A stretch of 64,000 nt of DNA from CATQHL01 sp965204655 (GTDB lineage: Bacteria > Actinomycetota > Acidimicrobiia > Acidimicrobiales > CATQHL01), in contig OZ241998.1 in the NCBI GenBank assembly GCA_965204655.1, forward strand, positions 62,001 to 126,000, in the 5' to 3' direction. Shown in pieces: positions 50,071 through 60,000 of this stretch. The translations under genes and the position numbers were made by a program. Numbering within the stretch: the stretch's first letter is position 1; each line of letters begins with the position of its first letter. A model generated the notes under the pieces. The model searched no databases, was not told where the DNA came from, and was given only the letters and a program-made list of their open reading frames with translations.

Positions 50071-52233
50071 CTACATCACACCTACATCATCGTCGGTTCG
50101 GGGTCGACCTCCTACCCCGTAGCGGGTCGTTGTGGGACCCCAACAATCTACGCCAGCATCGATACCGGTGCGGACACCGCAGACGTGGAAATAGCCTGCG
50201 CTGATATACGAGTACCTCCGCTCGCCGCCGTTGCGGTCGGTCGGGGCCGGCAGCACCCGGAATTGGTTTGACAAGTTCCAGCACTCCACCCTCCCGTCCG
50301 AGTGCAGGCCGCAGGCGTGCCACCCGCCTACTTCTAAGGAATCGAACCGCTGCCCGGTTTTTTCTCCATAAGTGTATTCCCCATCCTCCCCCCTCGACCC
50401 CCAGCATTTTACTTCTTTAGTTATGCTTAAAGCGCACGCCTGATACCTGCCCACTCCCACATCCACGAACACCCCCTCCGGCGGAGACAACAGCGGCCAA
50501 TCATCGTGCTCCACGCTACGTCCATCTCTGTTCCCCCAGCAGAGCAGGGAACCATCCTCCCGCAACCCGCACGAATAACCCCAATCAACCGAAGAGGGCG
50601 AAGGAAGTACTTCAAGACCAAATCCGTCCAATTTCTCGAAAGGCCATAGATCGTTGTGCCCTCCCCACCCGGCATCTATGAACACTAACCGCTCCCTCGG
50701 GGCTACTACTTTGCTGTGCCTGCCTTCTCTGCTGCCGCCCCAGCACTCCACCTCACCCGAAACGCGCAGCCCACAAGTGAAATCAGCTGAGGCTGCTAGT
50801 TCGGTGAACTCTCCTTTGGGGGGGCTGGCTTTTCCGTGCTCGTCTGACCCCCAGCACTCCACTGCACCGGTGGGGCGCAGACCGCATGCGTGATCGCTGC
50901 TCACGCTCACCGAAGAAAACACGCCCGAGAGAGATTCTGTTTCCTGTAACAAGTCGAAGAAGCACTGAACTGTTCTATCCACGAATAAAGCGCACGCATC
51001 CCCCCTGCCGATTTCGAGTTGGCGGACGTTGTCTAACATGTGAAACTTCTCATGAAACGCTATCACTCTATCAATTACTCTATCGTCGATCTCCGAATGT
51101 CTATTCCAGCATAACAAGGTGTTATCCGCACGAACCCCGCAGGCATCCCCCCATCCGACCTCCACCTGAGTAAACTTTTCCCCTTCCGGGGGGCCGTTCG
51201 CTTCTCCGGCCTCCCCCTTAGTGACCTTGCTCCAGCATTCTGCTTCCCCGCCTGGGCGCAGACCGCAGGCGTAATCCTCCTCTCCTAGTGTGAGCGACTC
51301 GAACTCCCCCCCGGGGGGCAGCAGATACGTAGATTCCCGATTCGCCTCGCGCGTGGGTTCGTAGTTCCCCCAGCACTCCACGGAATTATCCAAACGCAGC
51401 CCGCACACGTCTCCCCACCCTCCGGCGCTTACCGCCTTGAAAAACCCCGAAGGAGTCAACCAATCCCCCAGCCCCCCCGAACCCCTATAATCACGCCCCC
51501 AACACTCGACCTCGCCCGACGGGCGCAAACCGCACACGAACTCAACGCCCGCTGCGATAGAGGTGAACTCCCCACCTGGGGGGAACACCGCCCCCGCTAT
51601 GCGAGCAGACGTACCCCAACACTCAGCTTGCCCCCCGGGGCGTAAAGCGCAGGCGTGATCTATTCCCACGCTCACTGAAAAGAACACCCCACCAGGAGGC
51701 GGCACGGACGCCAACGGGTTCGCCCCCCAACACTCCAACAAGCCAGAAGGGCGTATCCCGCACGCCGCCTCACGGCCCGCATCCACCGCCACAAACCCGC
51801 CTTCGGGGGCATCCACAGAAGGCTCCCCCCAACCATCATAGGCTTCCTCAACACCTTCCTCACCCGAACCGAAATCGTAAGCAGACGTTAGATTGGGGCG
51901 GAACGGTTCCCCCCAATACCAACACTCCACACTATCATCCCTCCAATACAAACCACACGAATAATTCAACCCAGCACCCAAACGCTCACGCTCACCCCAC
52001 GGAACATCATAAACACCCGTGGCAGCAGTCGAAGTCCCCTCAGCGGGAGCCGGGGTCGACTCAGTGGGGGGAACCTCCGCAGTGGGAAGAGGCGGAACGG
52101 AAACCCGTGCCCCCTCCGGGGCGGGCGTAGCCTCAGGCGGGGCAGCCTGCGGAGTCTCGGGGCTCCCACCACCGCAGGACGCCGCCAGCACGACAGCAGC
52201 CATGCACAACGGAAGCCAAATCTTGCGTCTCAC
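50071..52233 (-). CDS. RCC1-repeat lipoprotein 2 (14 repeats)
   Basis: A 720-residue paralogue of copy 1 starting at GTG 52231-52233. Same layout: lipobox VLAASC, Pro-rich linker, YSCGLYWRDDSVECWYWG first blade and HVCGVRTGIDAGVDCWG last. Blades 5-8 match copy 3 nearly word for word (NYEPTREANRESTYLLPPGG), whereas the blade 10-11 region (PSSVDWGYSCG) matches copy 4, so the protein is mosaic. Each blade carries a C-x9-C pair, giving about 28 cysteines likely to form disulfides outside the cell. Confidence 0.9.
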   Translation of the reverse strand: MRRKIWLPLCMAAVVLAASCGGGSPETPQAAPPEATPAPEGARVSVPPLPTAEVPPTESTPAPAEGTSTAATGVYDVPWGERERLGAGLNYSCGLYWRDDSVECWYWGEPFRPNLTSAYDFGSGEEGVEEAYDGWGEPSVDAPEGGFVAVDAGREAACGIRPSGLLECWGANPLASVPPPGGVFFSVSVGIDHACALRPGGQAECWGTSARIAGAVFPPGGEFTSIAAGVEFVCGLRPSGEVECWGRDYRGSGGLGDWLTPSGFFKAVSAGGWGDVCGLRLDNSVECWGNYEPTREANRESTYLLPPGGEFESLTLGEEDYACGLRPGGEAECWSKVTKGEAGEANGPPEGEKFTQVEVGWGDACGVRADNTLLCWNRHSEIDDRVIDRVIAFHEKFHMLDNVRQLEIGRGDACALFVDRTVQCFFDLLQETESLSGVFSSVSVSSDHACGLRPTGAVECWGSDEHGKASPPKGEFTELAASADFTCGLRVSGEVECWGGSREGRHSKVVAPRERLVFIDAGWGGHNDLWPFEKLDGFGLEVLPSPSSVDWGYSCGLREDGSLLCWGNRDGRSVEHDDWPLLSPPEGVFVDVGVGRYQACALSITKEVKCWGSRGEDGEYTYGEKTGQRFDSLEVGGWHACGLHSDGRVECWNLSNQFRVLPAPTDRNGGERRYSYISAGYFHVCGVRTGIDAGVDCWGPTTTRYGVGGRPRTDDDVGVM

Positions 52234-52279
52234 CTTTCTCTTTCTCCCTTCAACAACGTTCACCAACAACAACAGAGGT

Positions 52280-52461
52280 TCACGAGCGAGTGTATGAAAC
52301 CGGCGTCCCCAACGTCCAGTTATGCTCACCAGCCAAGCCCGTGTTAGGACCCAAATTCAGGGTCATCACCGCGTGCGCTAGACCTGCAGCCAAAACCGGG
52401 TTAAGCGGCTTACTCGGATCCCTTTGAGGGTCACCCCTAGTCACACCCACGAACACGAACT
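52280..52461 (-). pseudogene. 182-bp copy of the protease-gene 3' end (copy A)
   Basis: In-frame copy of the protease C terminus (FVFVGVTRGDPQRDPSKP to TPVSYTRS stop), indel-free. An upstream in-frame ATG would give a 72-residue product, but it starts inside the tail of RCC1 gene 3 and is not a credible gene. Lies between RCC1 genes 2 and 3. Confidence 0.85.
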
Positions 52462-52478
52462 CATTTCCCCTGATTCCT

Positions 52479-54650
52479 TTAGTACCTGTAAGGATCATCG
52501 TCGGTTGGGGGTCGACCTCCTACCTCGTAGCGGGTCGTTGTGGGCCCCCAACAATCTACGCCAGCATCGATTCCTGTGCGGACACCGCAGACGTGGAAAT
52601 AGCCTGCGCTGATATACGAGTACCTACGTTCGCCGCCGTTGCGGTCGGTCGGGGCAGGCAGCACCCGGAGTTGGTTTGACAAGTTCCAGCACTCCACCCT
52701 CCCGTCCGAGTGCAGGCCGCAGGCGTGCCATCCGCCTACTTCTAAGGAGTCGAACCTCTGCCCGGTTTTTTCTCCATAAGTGTACTCCCCATCCTCCCCC
52801 CAGCCCCCCCAGCATTTTACTTCTTTAGTTACGCTTAAAGCGCACGCCTGATACCTGCCCACTCCCACATCCACGAACACCCCCTCCGGCGGAGACAACA
52901 GCGGCCAATCATCGTGCTCCACGCTACGTTCATCTCTGTTCCCCCAGCAGAGCAGGGAACCATCCTCCCGCAACCCGCACGAATAACCCCAAAACTTAAT
53001 ACTCCGAATTGTAATAGGAACCACCTCATTCAATCTCTCGAAAGGCCACGGATCGTTGTGCCCGCCCCACCCGGCGTCTATGAGCATTAACGGTTCCTTT
53101 GGGGCTACTACTTTGCTGTGCCTGCCTGCGTCGCCCCAGCATTCCACTCCACCTGAAGGGCGCAACCCGCATGTGAAGTCAACTGAGGCTGCTAGTTCGG
53201 TGAACTCTCCTTTGGGGGGGCTAGCTTTTCCGTACTCGTCTGATCCCCAGCACTCCACCGTACCACTAGGACGCAACCCGCATGCGTGATCGCTGCTCAC
53301 GCTCACCGAAGAAAACACGCCCGAGAGAGCTTCAGTTTCCTGTAACAAGTCGAAGAAGCACTGAACTGTACCATCCACGCTTAAAGCGCACGCATCCCCC
53401 CTGCCGATTTCGAGTTGGCGGACGTTGTCTAACGTGTGAAACTTCTCATGAAACGCTATCACTCTATCAATTACTCTATCGTCGATCTCCGAATGTCTAT
53501 TCCAGCATAACAAAGTGTTATCCGCGCGAACCCCGCAGGCATCCCCCCATCCGACCTCCACCTGAGTGAACTTTTCCCCTTCCGGAGGGCCGTTCGCTTC
53601 TCCAACCTCCCCCCGACGCACCCCGCTCCAGCACTCCGCTTCCCCACTCAGGCGCAGACCGCAAGCGTAATCCTCCTCTCCTAGTGTGACCGACTCGAAC
53701 TCCCCCCCGGGGGGCAGCAAATACGTAGATTCCCGATTCGCCTCGCGCGTGGGTTCGTAGTTCCCCCAGCACTCCACGGAGTTATCCAAACGCAGCCCGC
53801 ACACGTCTCCCCCGCCTCCGGCGCTGACCGTTTTGAAAACCCCCGAGGGAGGCAACTGATCCCCCAGCCCCGAACTCTTATAACCACGCCCCCAACACTC
53901 GACCACACCCGACGGGCGCAAACCGCACACGAACTCAACGCCCGCTGCGATAGAAGCGAACTCCCCACCCGGGGGGAACACCGCCCCCGCTATGCGAGCA
54001 GACGTGCCCCAACACTCTGCTTGACCGCTAGGGCGTAAAGCGCAGGCGTGTTCTATCCCCACGCTCACTGAAACGAACACCCCACCAGGAGGAGGCACGG
54101 ACGCCAACGGGTTCGCCCCCCAACACTCCAACACACCAGCAGGGCGTATCCCGCACGCCGCCTCACGCCCAGCATCCACCGCCACAAACCCCCCTTCGGG
54201 GGCATCCACAGTAGGCTCCCCCCAACCATCATAGGCTTCCTCAACAGATTCCTCGCCCGAACCGAAATCGTAATAAGACTTTAGCGTGGGGCGGAACGGC
54301 TCCCCCCAATACCAACACTCCACACTATCATCCCTCCAATACAAACCACACGAATAATTCACCCCAGCCCCCAAACGCTCACGCTCACCCCACGGAACAT
54401 CAAAAACAGACGGCACCGTGGTCGTAACAACACCTGTGGCAGTAGTTGAAGTCCCCGCAGCGGGAGCCGGGGTCGACTCAATGGGGGCAACCCCCGCAGC
54501 AGGAAGAGGCGGAACGGAAACCCGCGCCCCCGCCGGGGAGGGCGCAGCCTCAGGCGGGGCAGCCTGCGGAGTCTCGGGGCTCCCACCGGCGCAGGACGCC
54601 GCCAACAGGACAGCAGCCATACACAACGGAAGCCAAGTCTTGCGTCTCAC
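52479..54650 (-). CDS. RCC1-repeat lipoprotein 3 (14 repeats)
   Basis: A 723-residue paralogue starting at GTG 54648-54650; upstream in-frame residues spell a short remnant of the protease end (EFVGVTRG), so they are not part of the protein. Lipobox LLAASC, linker with TTVPS segment, and 14 blades. Blades 5-8 match copy 2; the blade 10-11 region (IRSIKFWGYSCG) matches copy 1. C terminus ends in DDDPYRY, different from the DLGVM/DVGVM end of copies 1 and 2. Confidence 0.9.
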   Translation of the reverse strand: MRRKTWLPLCMAAVLLAASCAGGSPETPQAAPPEAAPSPAGARVSVPPLPAAGVAPIESTPAPAAGTSTTATGVVTTTVPSVFDVPWGERERLGAGVNYSCGLYWRDDSVECWYWGEPFRPTLKSYYDFGSGEESVEEAYDGWGEPTVDAPEGGFVAVDAGREAACGIRPAGVLECWGANPLASVPPPGGVFVSVSVGIEHACALRPSGQAECWGTSARIAGAVFPPGGEFASIAAGVEFVCGLRPSGVVECWGRGYKSSGLGDQLPPSGVFKTVSAGGGGDVCGLRLDNSVECWGNYEPTREANRESTYLLPPGGEFESVTLGEEDYACGLRLSGEAECWSGVRRGEVGEANGPPEGEKFTQVEVGWGDACGVRADNTLLCWNRHSEIDDRVIDRVIAFHEKFHTLDNVRQLEIGRGDACALSVDGTVQCFFDLLQETEALSGVFSSVSVSSDHACGLRPSGTVECWGSDEYGKASPPKGEFTELAASVDFTCGLRPSGGVECWGDAGRHSKVVAPKEPLMLIDAGWGGHNDPWPFERLNEVVPITIRSIKFWGYSCGLREDGSLLCWGNRDERSVEHDDWPLLSPPEGVFVDVGVGRYQACALSVTKEVKCWGGWGEDGEYTYGEKTGQRFDSLEVGGWHACGLHSDGRVECWNLSNQLRVLPAPTDRNGGERRYSYISAGYFHVCGVRTGIDAGVDCWGPTTTRYEVGGRPPTDDDPYRY

Positions 54651-54674
54651 TTTTCTCTTTCTCCCTTCAACAAA

Positions 54675-54700
54675 GATCCCCCTCGTCACGCCCACGAACT
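54675..54700 (-). pseudogene. short remnant of the protease-gene 3' end (copy D)
   Basis: About 26 bp (CCCTCGTCACGCCCACGAAC) identical to part of the protease 3' end, just upstream of RCC1 gene 3. Most of the 182-bp unit has been lost here. Confidence 0.6.
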
Positions 54701-54746
54701 CAGTCTTCGTCTGGTTCATAGTTGCGATAGTGGGGGGTGGGCTTGT

Positions 54747-57020
54747 TTACCTGCGGTAGCGGGTCATTGTGGGCCCCCAGCAGTCTATGTCTCCTACCTC
54801 AGTGTAACTGCAGACGTGGAAGTAGCCTGAGGTGATGTAGGTGTAACCTACCTCTCTTGGGCTGCCTCTTACGTTAAGCGGGCGCGGCAAAACCACCTCT
54901 TGGGTTTGCAAGTTCCAACACTCAAGGTTCCCCCTCAGGGCGCAGGCGTGCCAACCCCCCACTTCTAAGTACTCAAACTGCCTCCCACCGGTTTCTTCCC
55001 CATAAGTATAATCCCCGTACCACCCCCAGCATTTCACTTCCCCAGTTACGCTTAAAGCGCACGCCTGAAACCTGCCCACCCCCACATCCACGAACACACC
55101 CTCCGGCGGAGACAACAGCGGCCCCTTATACGCCAAGCTGTCGTACAGTTGGACGTCGTCTTCATCCCAGGTAGTGAACAATTCGTTCCCCCAGCAGAGC
55201 AGGGAACCATCCTCCCGCAACCCGCACGAATAACCCCAATCAACCGAAGAAGGTAAAGGTGTGTTTAAAGTACTGACCCCGGGCGGAAGAATCGGTCTCT
55301 GGAAAGGCCAAGCGTGGTTATGCCCACCCCAACCGGCGTCTACGAACACCAACCGCTCCCTCGGGGCTACTACCTTGCTGTGCCTGCCTTCTCTGCGGCC
55401 TTTGTCCCCGCCCCAGCACTCCACCACACCCGAAGGGCGCAGCCCGCAAGTGAAATCCACTGAGGCTGCTAACTCGGTGAACTCCCCCCCGGGGGGGCTA
55501 GCTTTCCCATGCTCGTCCGACCCCCAGCACTCCACCACACCACTAGGACGCAAACCGCACACGTGACCGCTGCCCGCGCTCACCGCGGTGAACACGCCCG
55601 GGGGGGCAGTCTCCCCGAATAAGCACTGAACTGTTCCATCAACGAGTAAAGCGCACGCTTCATCCCAGCCGAATTCGAACTGGAGGACATTCTCCAACAT
55701 ATTAAGCTTCTCATGAAACGGGCCTTCCTCGATCCTCGGGTAGCCGTACCAGCACAACAGGGTGTTATCCACGCGAACTCCGCAAGCATACGACCCCCAG
55801 ATCTCTACTTGGGTGAACTTTTCCCCTTCCGGGGGGCCATCCGCCCGCTTAGCCCGACCTAGATATCGCCTGCTCCAGCACTCCGCTTCCCCGCCCGGGC
55901 GCAGACCGCAAGCATAATCATCTATTCCTACGGAGACCGATTCGAATTCTCCCCCAGGGGGCAGCAGATACGTAGAAGCCTCAGAATCATAGTTATAGAG
56001 GTCGTAGTTCCCCCAGCACTCCACGGAGTTATCCAAACGCAGCCCGCACACGTCTCCCCGCCCTCCGGCGCTCACCGCTTTGAAAACCCCCGAGGGAGGC
56101 AACGTGTCCCCCTCCCCCGAACTCGTGTAACCGCTGCCCCAACACTCAATCTCGCCCGACCGGCGCAAACCGCACACAGAATTATCGCTCGCGGAGATAG
56201 AGGTGAACTCCCCGGCGGGGGGGAACACCGCCCCCGCCATGCGGGCAGACGTACCCCAACACTCCGTCTGACCCCCGGGGCGTAAAGCGCAGGCGTGCTC
56301 TATCCCCACGCTCACTGAAACGAACTCCCCACCAGGGGGAGGCACAGACGCCAACGGGCTCGCACCCCAACACTCCAACACACCAGAAGGGCGTATCCCG
56401 CACGCCGCCTCACGACCCGCATCCACCGCCACAAACCCACCCTCAGGGGTCTCCACAGAAGGCTCCCCCCAACCATCATAGTCTTCCTCCCAACCAGGAT
56501 TGGCGCGATCAGGATTAGCGGGAGAATGTGTGGGGCGGAACGGCTCCCCCCAATACCAACACTCCACAGTACCATCCCACTCATCCAAAGCACACGAATA
56601 ATTCAACCCAGCACTCAAACGCTCACGCTCACCCCACGGAACATCCGAAGCAGAAACAGGCAACACCGGAACAGACAAAACAAACGGAGTATACCCATCA
56701 TCCGGCAAAATAACATCACCACCCCATTCCCAAGGCATCAGGACCTCAGGAACACTAGTCGACGTCACAAGCGGCACCGTGGACGTAGTCGTCGTAGTAA
56801 TGGTAGTAGTGGTTGTGGCAATATCTGTGGTAGTAGTTGAGGTCCCAGCGACGGAAGCCGGGGGCGCCTCGGTGGGGGTAGGAACTGAAACCCGCGTCCC
56901 AGCAGGGGCGGGCGGGACTTCAGGCGCAGCAGCCGGCGGGGACACGGGGCTACCGCCACCGCAGGACGCCGCCAACAGGACAGCAACCAAGCACAACGGC
57001 AACCAGGTCTTGCGTCTCAT
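54747..57020 (-). CDS. RCC1-repeat lipoprotein 4 (14 repeats, longest)
   Basis: A 757-residue paralogue with ATG start 57018-57020 and AAGGGAG upstream. Lipobox LLAASC, then a Thr-rich stretch (TTTTDIATTTTT) and a unique segment (VLMPWEWGGDVILPDDG) before the first blade YSCALDEWDGTVECWYWG. Fourteen blades. It has blade-specific insertions (NELFTTWDEDD near blade 11) not in the others. It is nearest to the protease gene (45 bp between its start and the protease stop) and is probably transcribed with it. Confidence 0.9.
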   Translation of the reverse strand: MRRKTWLPLCLVAVLLAASCGGGSPVSPPAAAPEVPPAPAGTRVSVPTPTEAPPASVAGTSTTTTDIATTTTTITTTTTSTVPLVTSTSVPEVLMPWEWGGDVILPDDGYTPFVLSVPVLPVSASDVPWGERERLSAGLNYSCALDEWDGTVECWYWGEPFRPTHSPANPDRANPGWEEDYDGWGEPSVETPEGGFVAVDAGREAACGIRPSGVLECWGASPLASVPPPGGEFVSVSVGIEHACALRPGGQTECWGTSARMAGAVFPPAGEFTSISASDNSVCGLRRSGEIECWGSGYTSSGEGDTLPPSGVFKAVSAGGRGDVCGLRLDNSVECWGNYDLYNYDSEASTYLLPPGGEFESVSVGIDDYACGLRPGGEAECWSRRYLGRAKRADGPPEGEKFTQVEIWGSYACGVRVDNTLLCWYGYPRIEEGPFHEKLNMLENVLQFEFGWDEACALLVDGTVQCLFGETAPPGVFTAVSAGSGHVCGLRPSGVVECWGSDEHGKASPPGGEFTELAASVDFTCGLRPSGVVECWGGDKGRREGRHSKVVAPRERLVFVDAGWGGHNHAWPFQRPILPPGVSTLNTPLPSSVDWGYSCGLREDGSLLCWGNELFTTWDEDDVQLYDSLAYKGPLLSPPEGVFVDVGVGRFQACALSVTGEVKCWGWYGDYTYGEETGGRQFEYLEVGGWHACALRGNLECWNLQTQEVVLPRPLNVRGSPREVGYTYITSGYFHVCSYTEVGDIDCWGPTMTRYRR

Positions 57021-57065
57021 TGAATTTTCTCCCTTCAACAAACGTTTACTAACAACAATAGAGGC

Positions 57066-60000
57066 TCACTGGTGGATGTACGAAACCGGCGTCCCCAACG
57101 TCCATTTATGCTCACCAGCCAAGCCCGTGTTAGGACCCAAATTCAGTGTCATCACAGCGTGCGCTAGACCTGCAGCCGAAACCGGGTTGAGAGACTTACT
57201 CGGGTCCCTTTGAGGATTCCCCCTCGTCACGCCCACGAACACGAACTCGCGCCCCTGACTCCTGAAATCCTTGAAAGCTGCATCGGCCAAATCAATACCA
57301 GTCAGCATGGAATTATTATTATCCACCGCATCCTTAACCTGTTCCGGGGTAAACACGACAGGGGTGGTGCCGTTCATGAGTTGTGTGAATGCATTGGGGT
57401 TAGTGTTAGTGCCTTTGGGTGCGCGGTGCAGTATTACGTACCTGTACGCGTTATAATAATCGTTGCCGTCTAAATCTTGAGGGGGTGAACCCACAACAAA
57501 ATGCTCCTTCCCACGTCGCCCAGCACCAATGCTCAGACTCCCGAATGCGGGGGGGTGGTAGATGGCGTGTAGGTCTTCTTTGTCTCGTTTCGTGATGGTG
57601 TTCGACAGGCAGTTGATGTCTTGGGGTTTTTGTGTGTTGACTACTCTTTGGTATTCGCTCCAGTTGGGGCCGTAGGACATGATGGATGCTTCATCGCTTT
57701 GGCTGCCGAGGCGGTGGCAGCCGTAGCCGTAGTCTACGAGGAATAAGTAGTGTCCTAGTTCATGGGCGACTATCCTGTCGGTCAGTTCTCTTATCATGTG
57801 TGCTACCTGGACGTTGCCGGTCTTGAGGGGAAGCAAGTTTCCACCGTAAGTAGCGTTTACGCAAGCCGCAGCCTCAACGTTGTTGCATAAGTTTGCGGTG
57901 TCTGCGCAGTTGTTTGCTGTTTCGGTTGAAGGTTTGGCCAACACGCAGCTAGTGGTGGCGCAGGTACTAGAAGTTGCGGGGCAGGTGGGTCTGTAGTCCA
58001 TGATCACTGCTTCGAAACCCTGATTGTCGCTGAGCATCTCGCCGCTGCCTCCTTCTTCTCCGCAGTCGGCGGGTGCGGAGGCGTTGCCGCTGAACTCGAA
58101 CGCCCCTGCGGGGGCGTCGTCGCTGCGGGGCGTGGGGGTGTCGCCGGGGTTGTTTAGTTTGTTGTCGGCGAGGGCTGTGTTCCAAGCAGCGATGACCCTG
58201 TTGAGGGGTTCTATGAAGTCTGCTGCGCTGGTGCATATCCTGATCGTCAATCCCAGTTGGATCCGCTCGTTTATCCTAGCGTGCTGATCGGGGGGCATCC
58301 TATAAGGACGCCAAATATCAGTCCCCGAAACGGAGGGCGGATTGGCGGCTTGCTTGGGATCGATGCCGTCGGTCCAGGAGGTTTCCGAGGTGAAGTTTTG
58401 GTTGTTTTTTGCGGTGACCCTCACATCGTATTCTGTTCCTTGGGTCAGCCCGCCGATGCGATAGCCGTTGTGTATTCGTGCTAGTTCGCTGGCAGAGGTT
58501 ATCGTTGTAGCGTCTGTCCAGGTGCTGCCAGAGTGTAGTTTGTATTCGACTTTGTATTCACTTAGGGGTGCTCCTCCGTCGCATTCCGGACGCTTCCAGT
58601 ACACGTACAACTGGTCCCCAGCAGCAGACCTGCTCGAGATGCGTCCACCCTGGGGGGTGTCGGGGGCGGTGGTTGTTCCTCGGGGGGCGGCGGAAACGGT
58701 TGTGCTTCCCCATGCGTGTCGTGCTGTTCCTCTGGCGAATATTCTGATTTCGTGGGTGCAGATGTTGAGTCCGGTGAGTTCGGTAGAGTTCAACCTCCAT
58801 CCTCTGGCGGTGTGGCGCGCCGGCATGGGGATGTTGACGGCTGTGGGTGTCAGGTATGTTTGGGACCAGGTGGTTTCTCCTTGGAGTCTCCATTGTATTT
58901 GGTAGGTTGAGGGGTTGAAGGCGTTGGTGTTCTGCCACCAGGCGGCGTTAAGGGCGCCGTTGCGTGAACCGGGGCGGAGAGTGACTGTGGGGGAACGTAA
59001 ACTCTCGTCGGGGGGGAGGGCGGGGATGTTGAGGCAGCCGGAGGAGGTTGTGAGGCGGACTTTGCCCGTTGGGCAGTTGGAGGTTTCTATTGTGGTCCAT
59101 TCGCTTCTTTCGCCTGGTATTTGGTTGTAGGAGGCTGCTTGTATTTCGTAGAAGGTGACGTTGGGCGGGAGACCGCGGATGGTGTGGGTGAAGTCTTTGC
59201 GGCGGACGCCGGGGGTGGGGAAGTCCGCGCCTGAACTCCAGGGGATGTCTGTGTTTACGTTTGTCCACGCTCCGGTGGAGCCCGCCCGCCACCGTAGTTT
59301 GTAGCCTGTTACTGGGTGGTGGTTGTCCCAGGTTTCCTGCCTCCAGGACAGGTGCAGCGTTGAGGCGGAGGGCAGGGCCGCGAGTCCTGTGGGGGGGTGT
59401 GGGGGGAGGATGCATAGTCCTTTGCCTTCTACGTGGGTGAGCCTGCCCCTGGAGGGGGTGGAGAACCTGTTCCCGCAAACAGCTAAGACTCCGTGTTGCG
59501 TGTACCTGTAGGGGCCTGCTCCTAGCGTGTTGTATGCTGCTATCCGGATTTGGTAGCGGGCGCCGACCGCCAATCCGGTGATCTTGTACTGCCTGTTCGC
59601 CTGCCGGCCGGCTTCGGCGGCAGGCAGTGCCCGTACTGTGGAGGTTTGCCAGCCGGAACTGGCTCCTATGCGCCGCCATTCTACTAGGTATCCGAGCAGC
59701 GTCGCCCCGGAGTTGTCTGAAGCCAGTTGCCTCCAGTGGACGTCTAAGGTGCCGACTCGCACTCCGGGGTAGACGAAGAAGTAACCCACAGAAGGCGGCA
59801 CGGACGGGGTCGCGCACCTCAAATCATAAGGGGAAGAAAACGCCAATCCCTCCGGGCATGCGGCGGCGCAGCGCCCCCGCCCGAACGGGCGCACCTGCCC
59901 CGCAGGGCAAGCAACGGGGGCCGCCGGGGTGATCGCAGCCCCTGCTGCGGTTGTAGCGCATGCGTCCGCGCAGGGGGCGCCCTCAGCGGCGACCCCCCCG

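Noticed and set aside
52280..52498. A 72-residue gene between RCC1 genes 2 and 3
   Set aside because: Its only start lies in the tail of the upstream gene and the rest is a copy of the protease C terminus, so it is treated as a remnant.
47674..57020. RCC1 repeats as a sign of eukaryotic contamination
   Set aside because: The proteins have bacterial lipoprotein signals and Shine-Dalgarno sites, and secreted bacterial RCC1 repeats with C-x9-C pairs are known.
47560..57247. CRISPR-like or transposon-like repeats
   Set aside because: The repeats are coding copies of a protease tail and of RCC1 blades, with no regular spacers, terminal inverted repeats or transposase.
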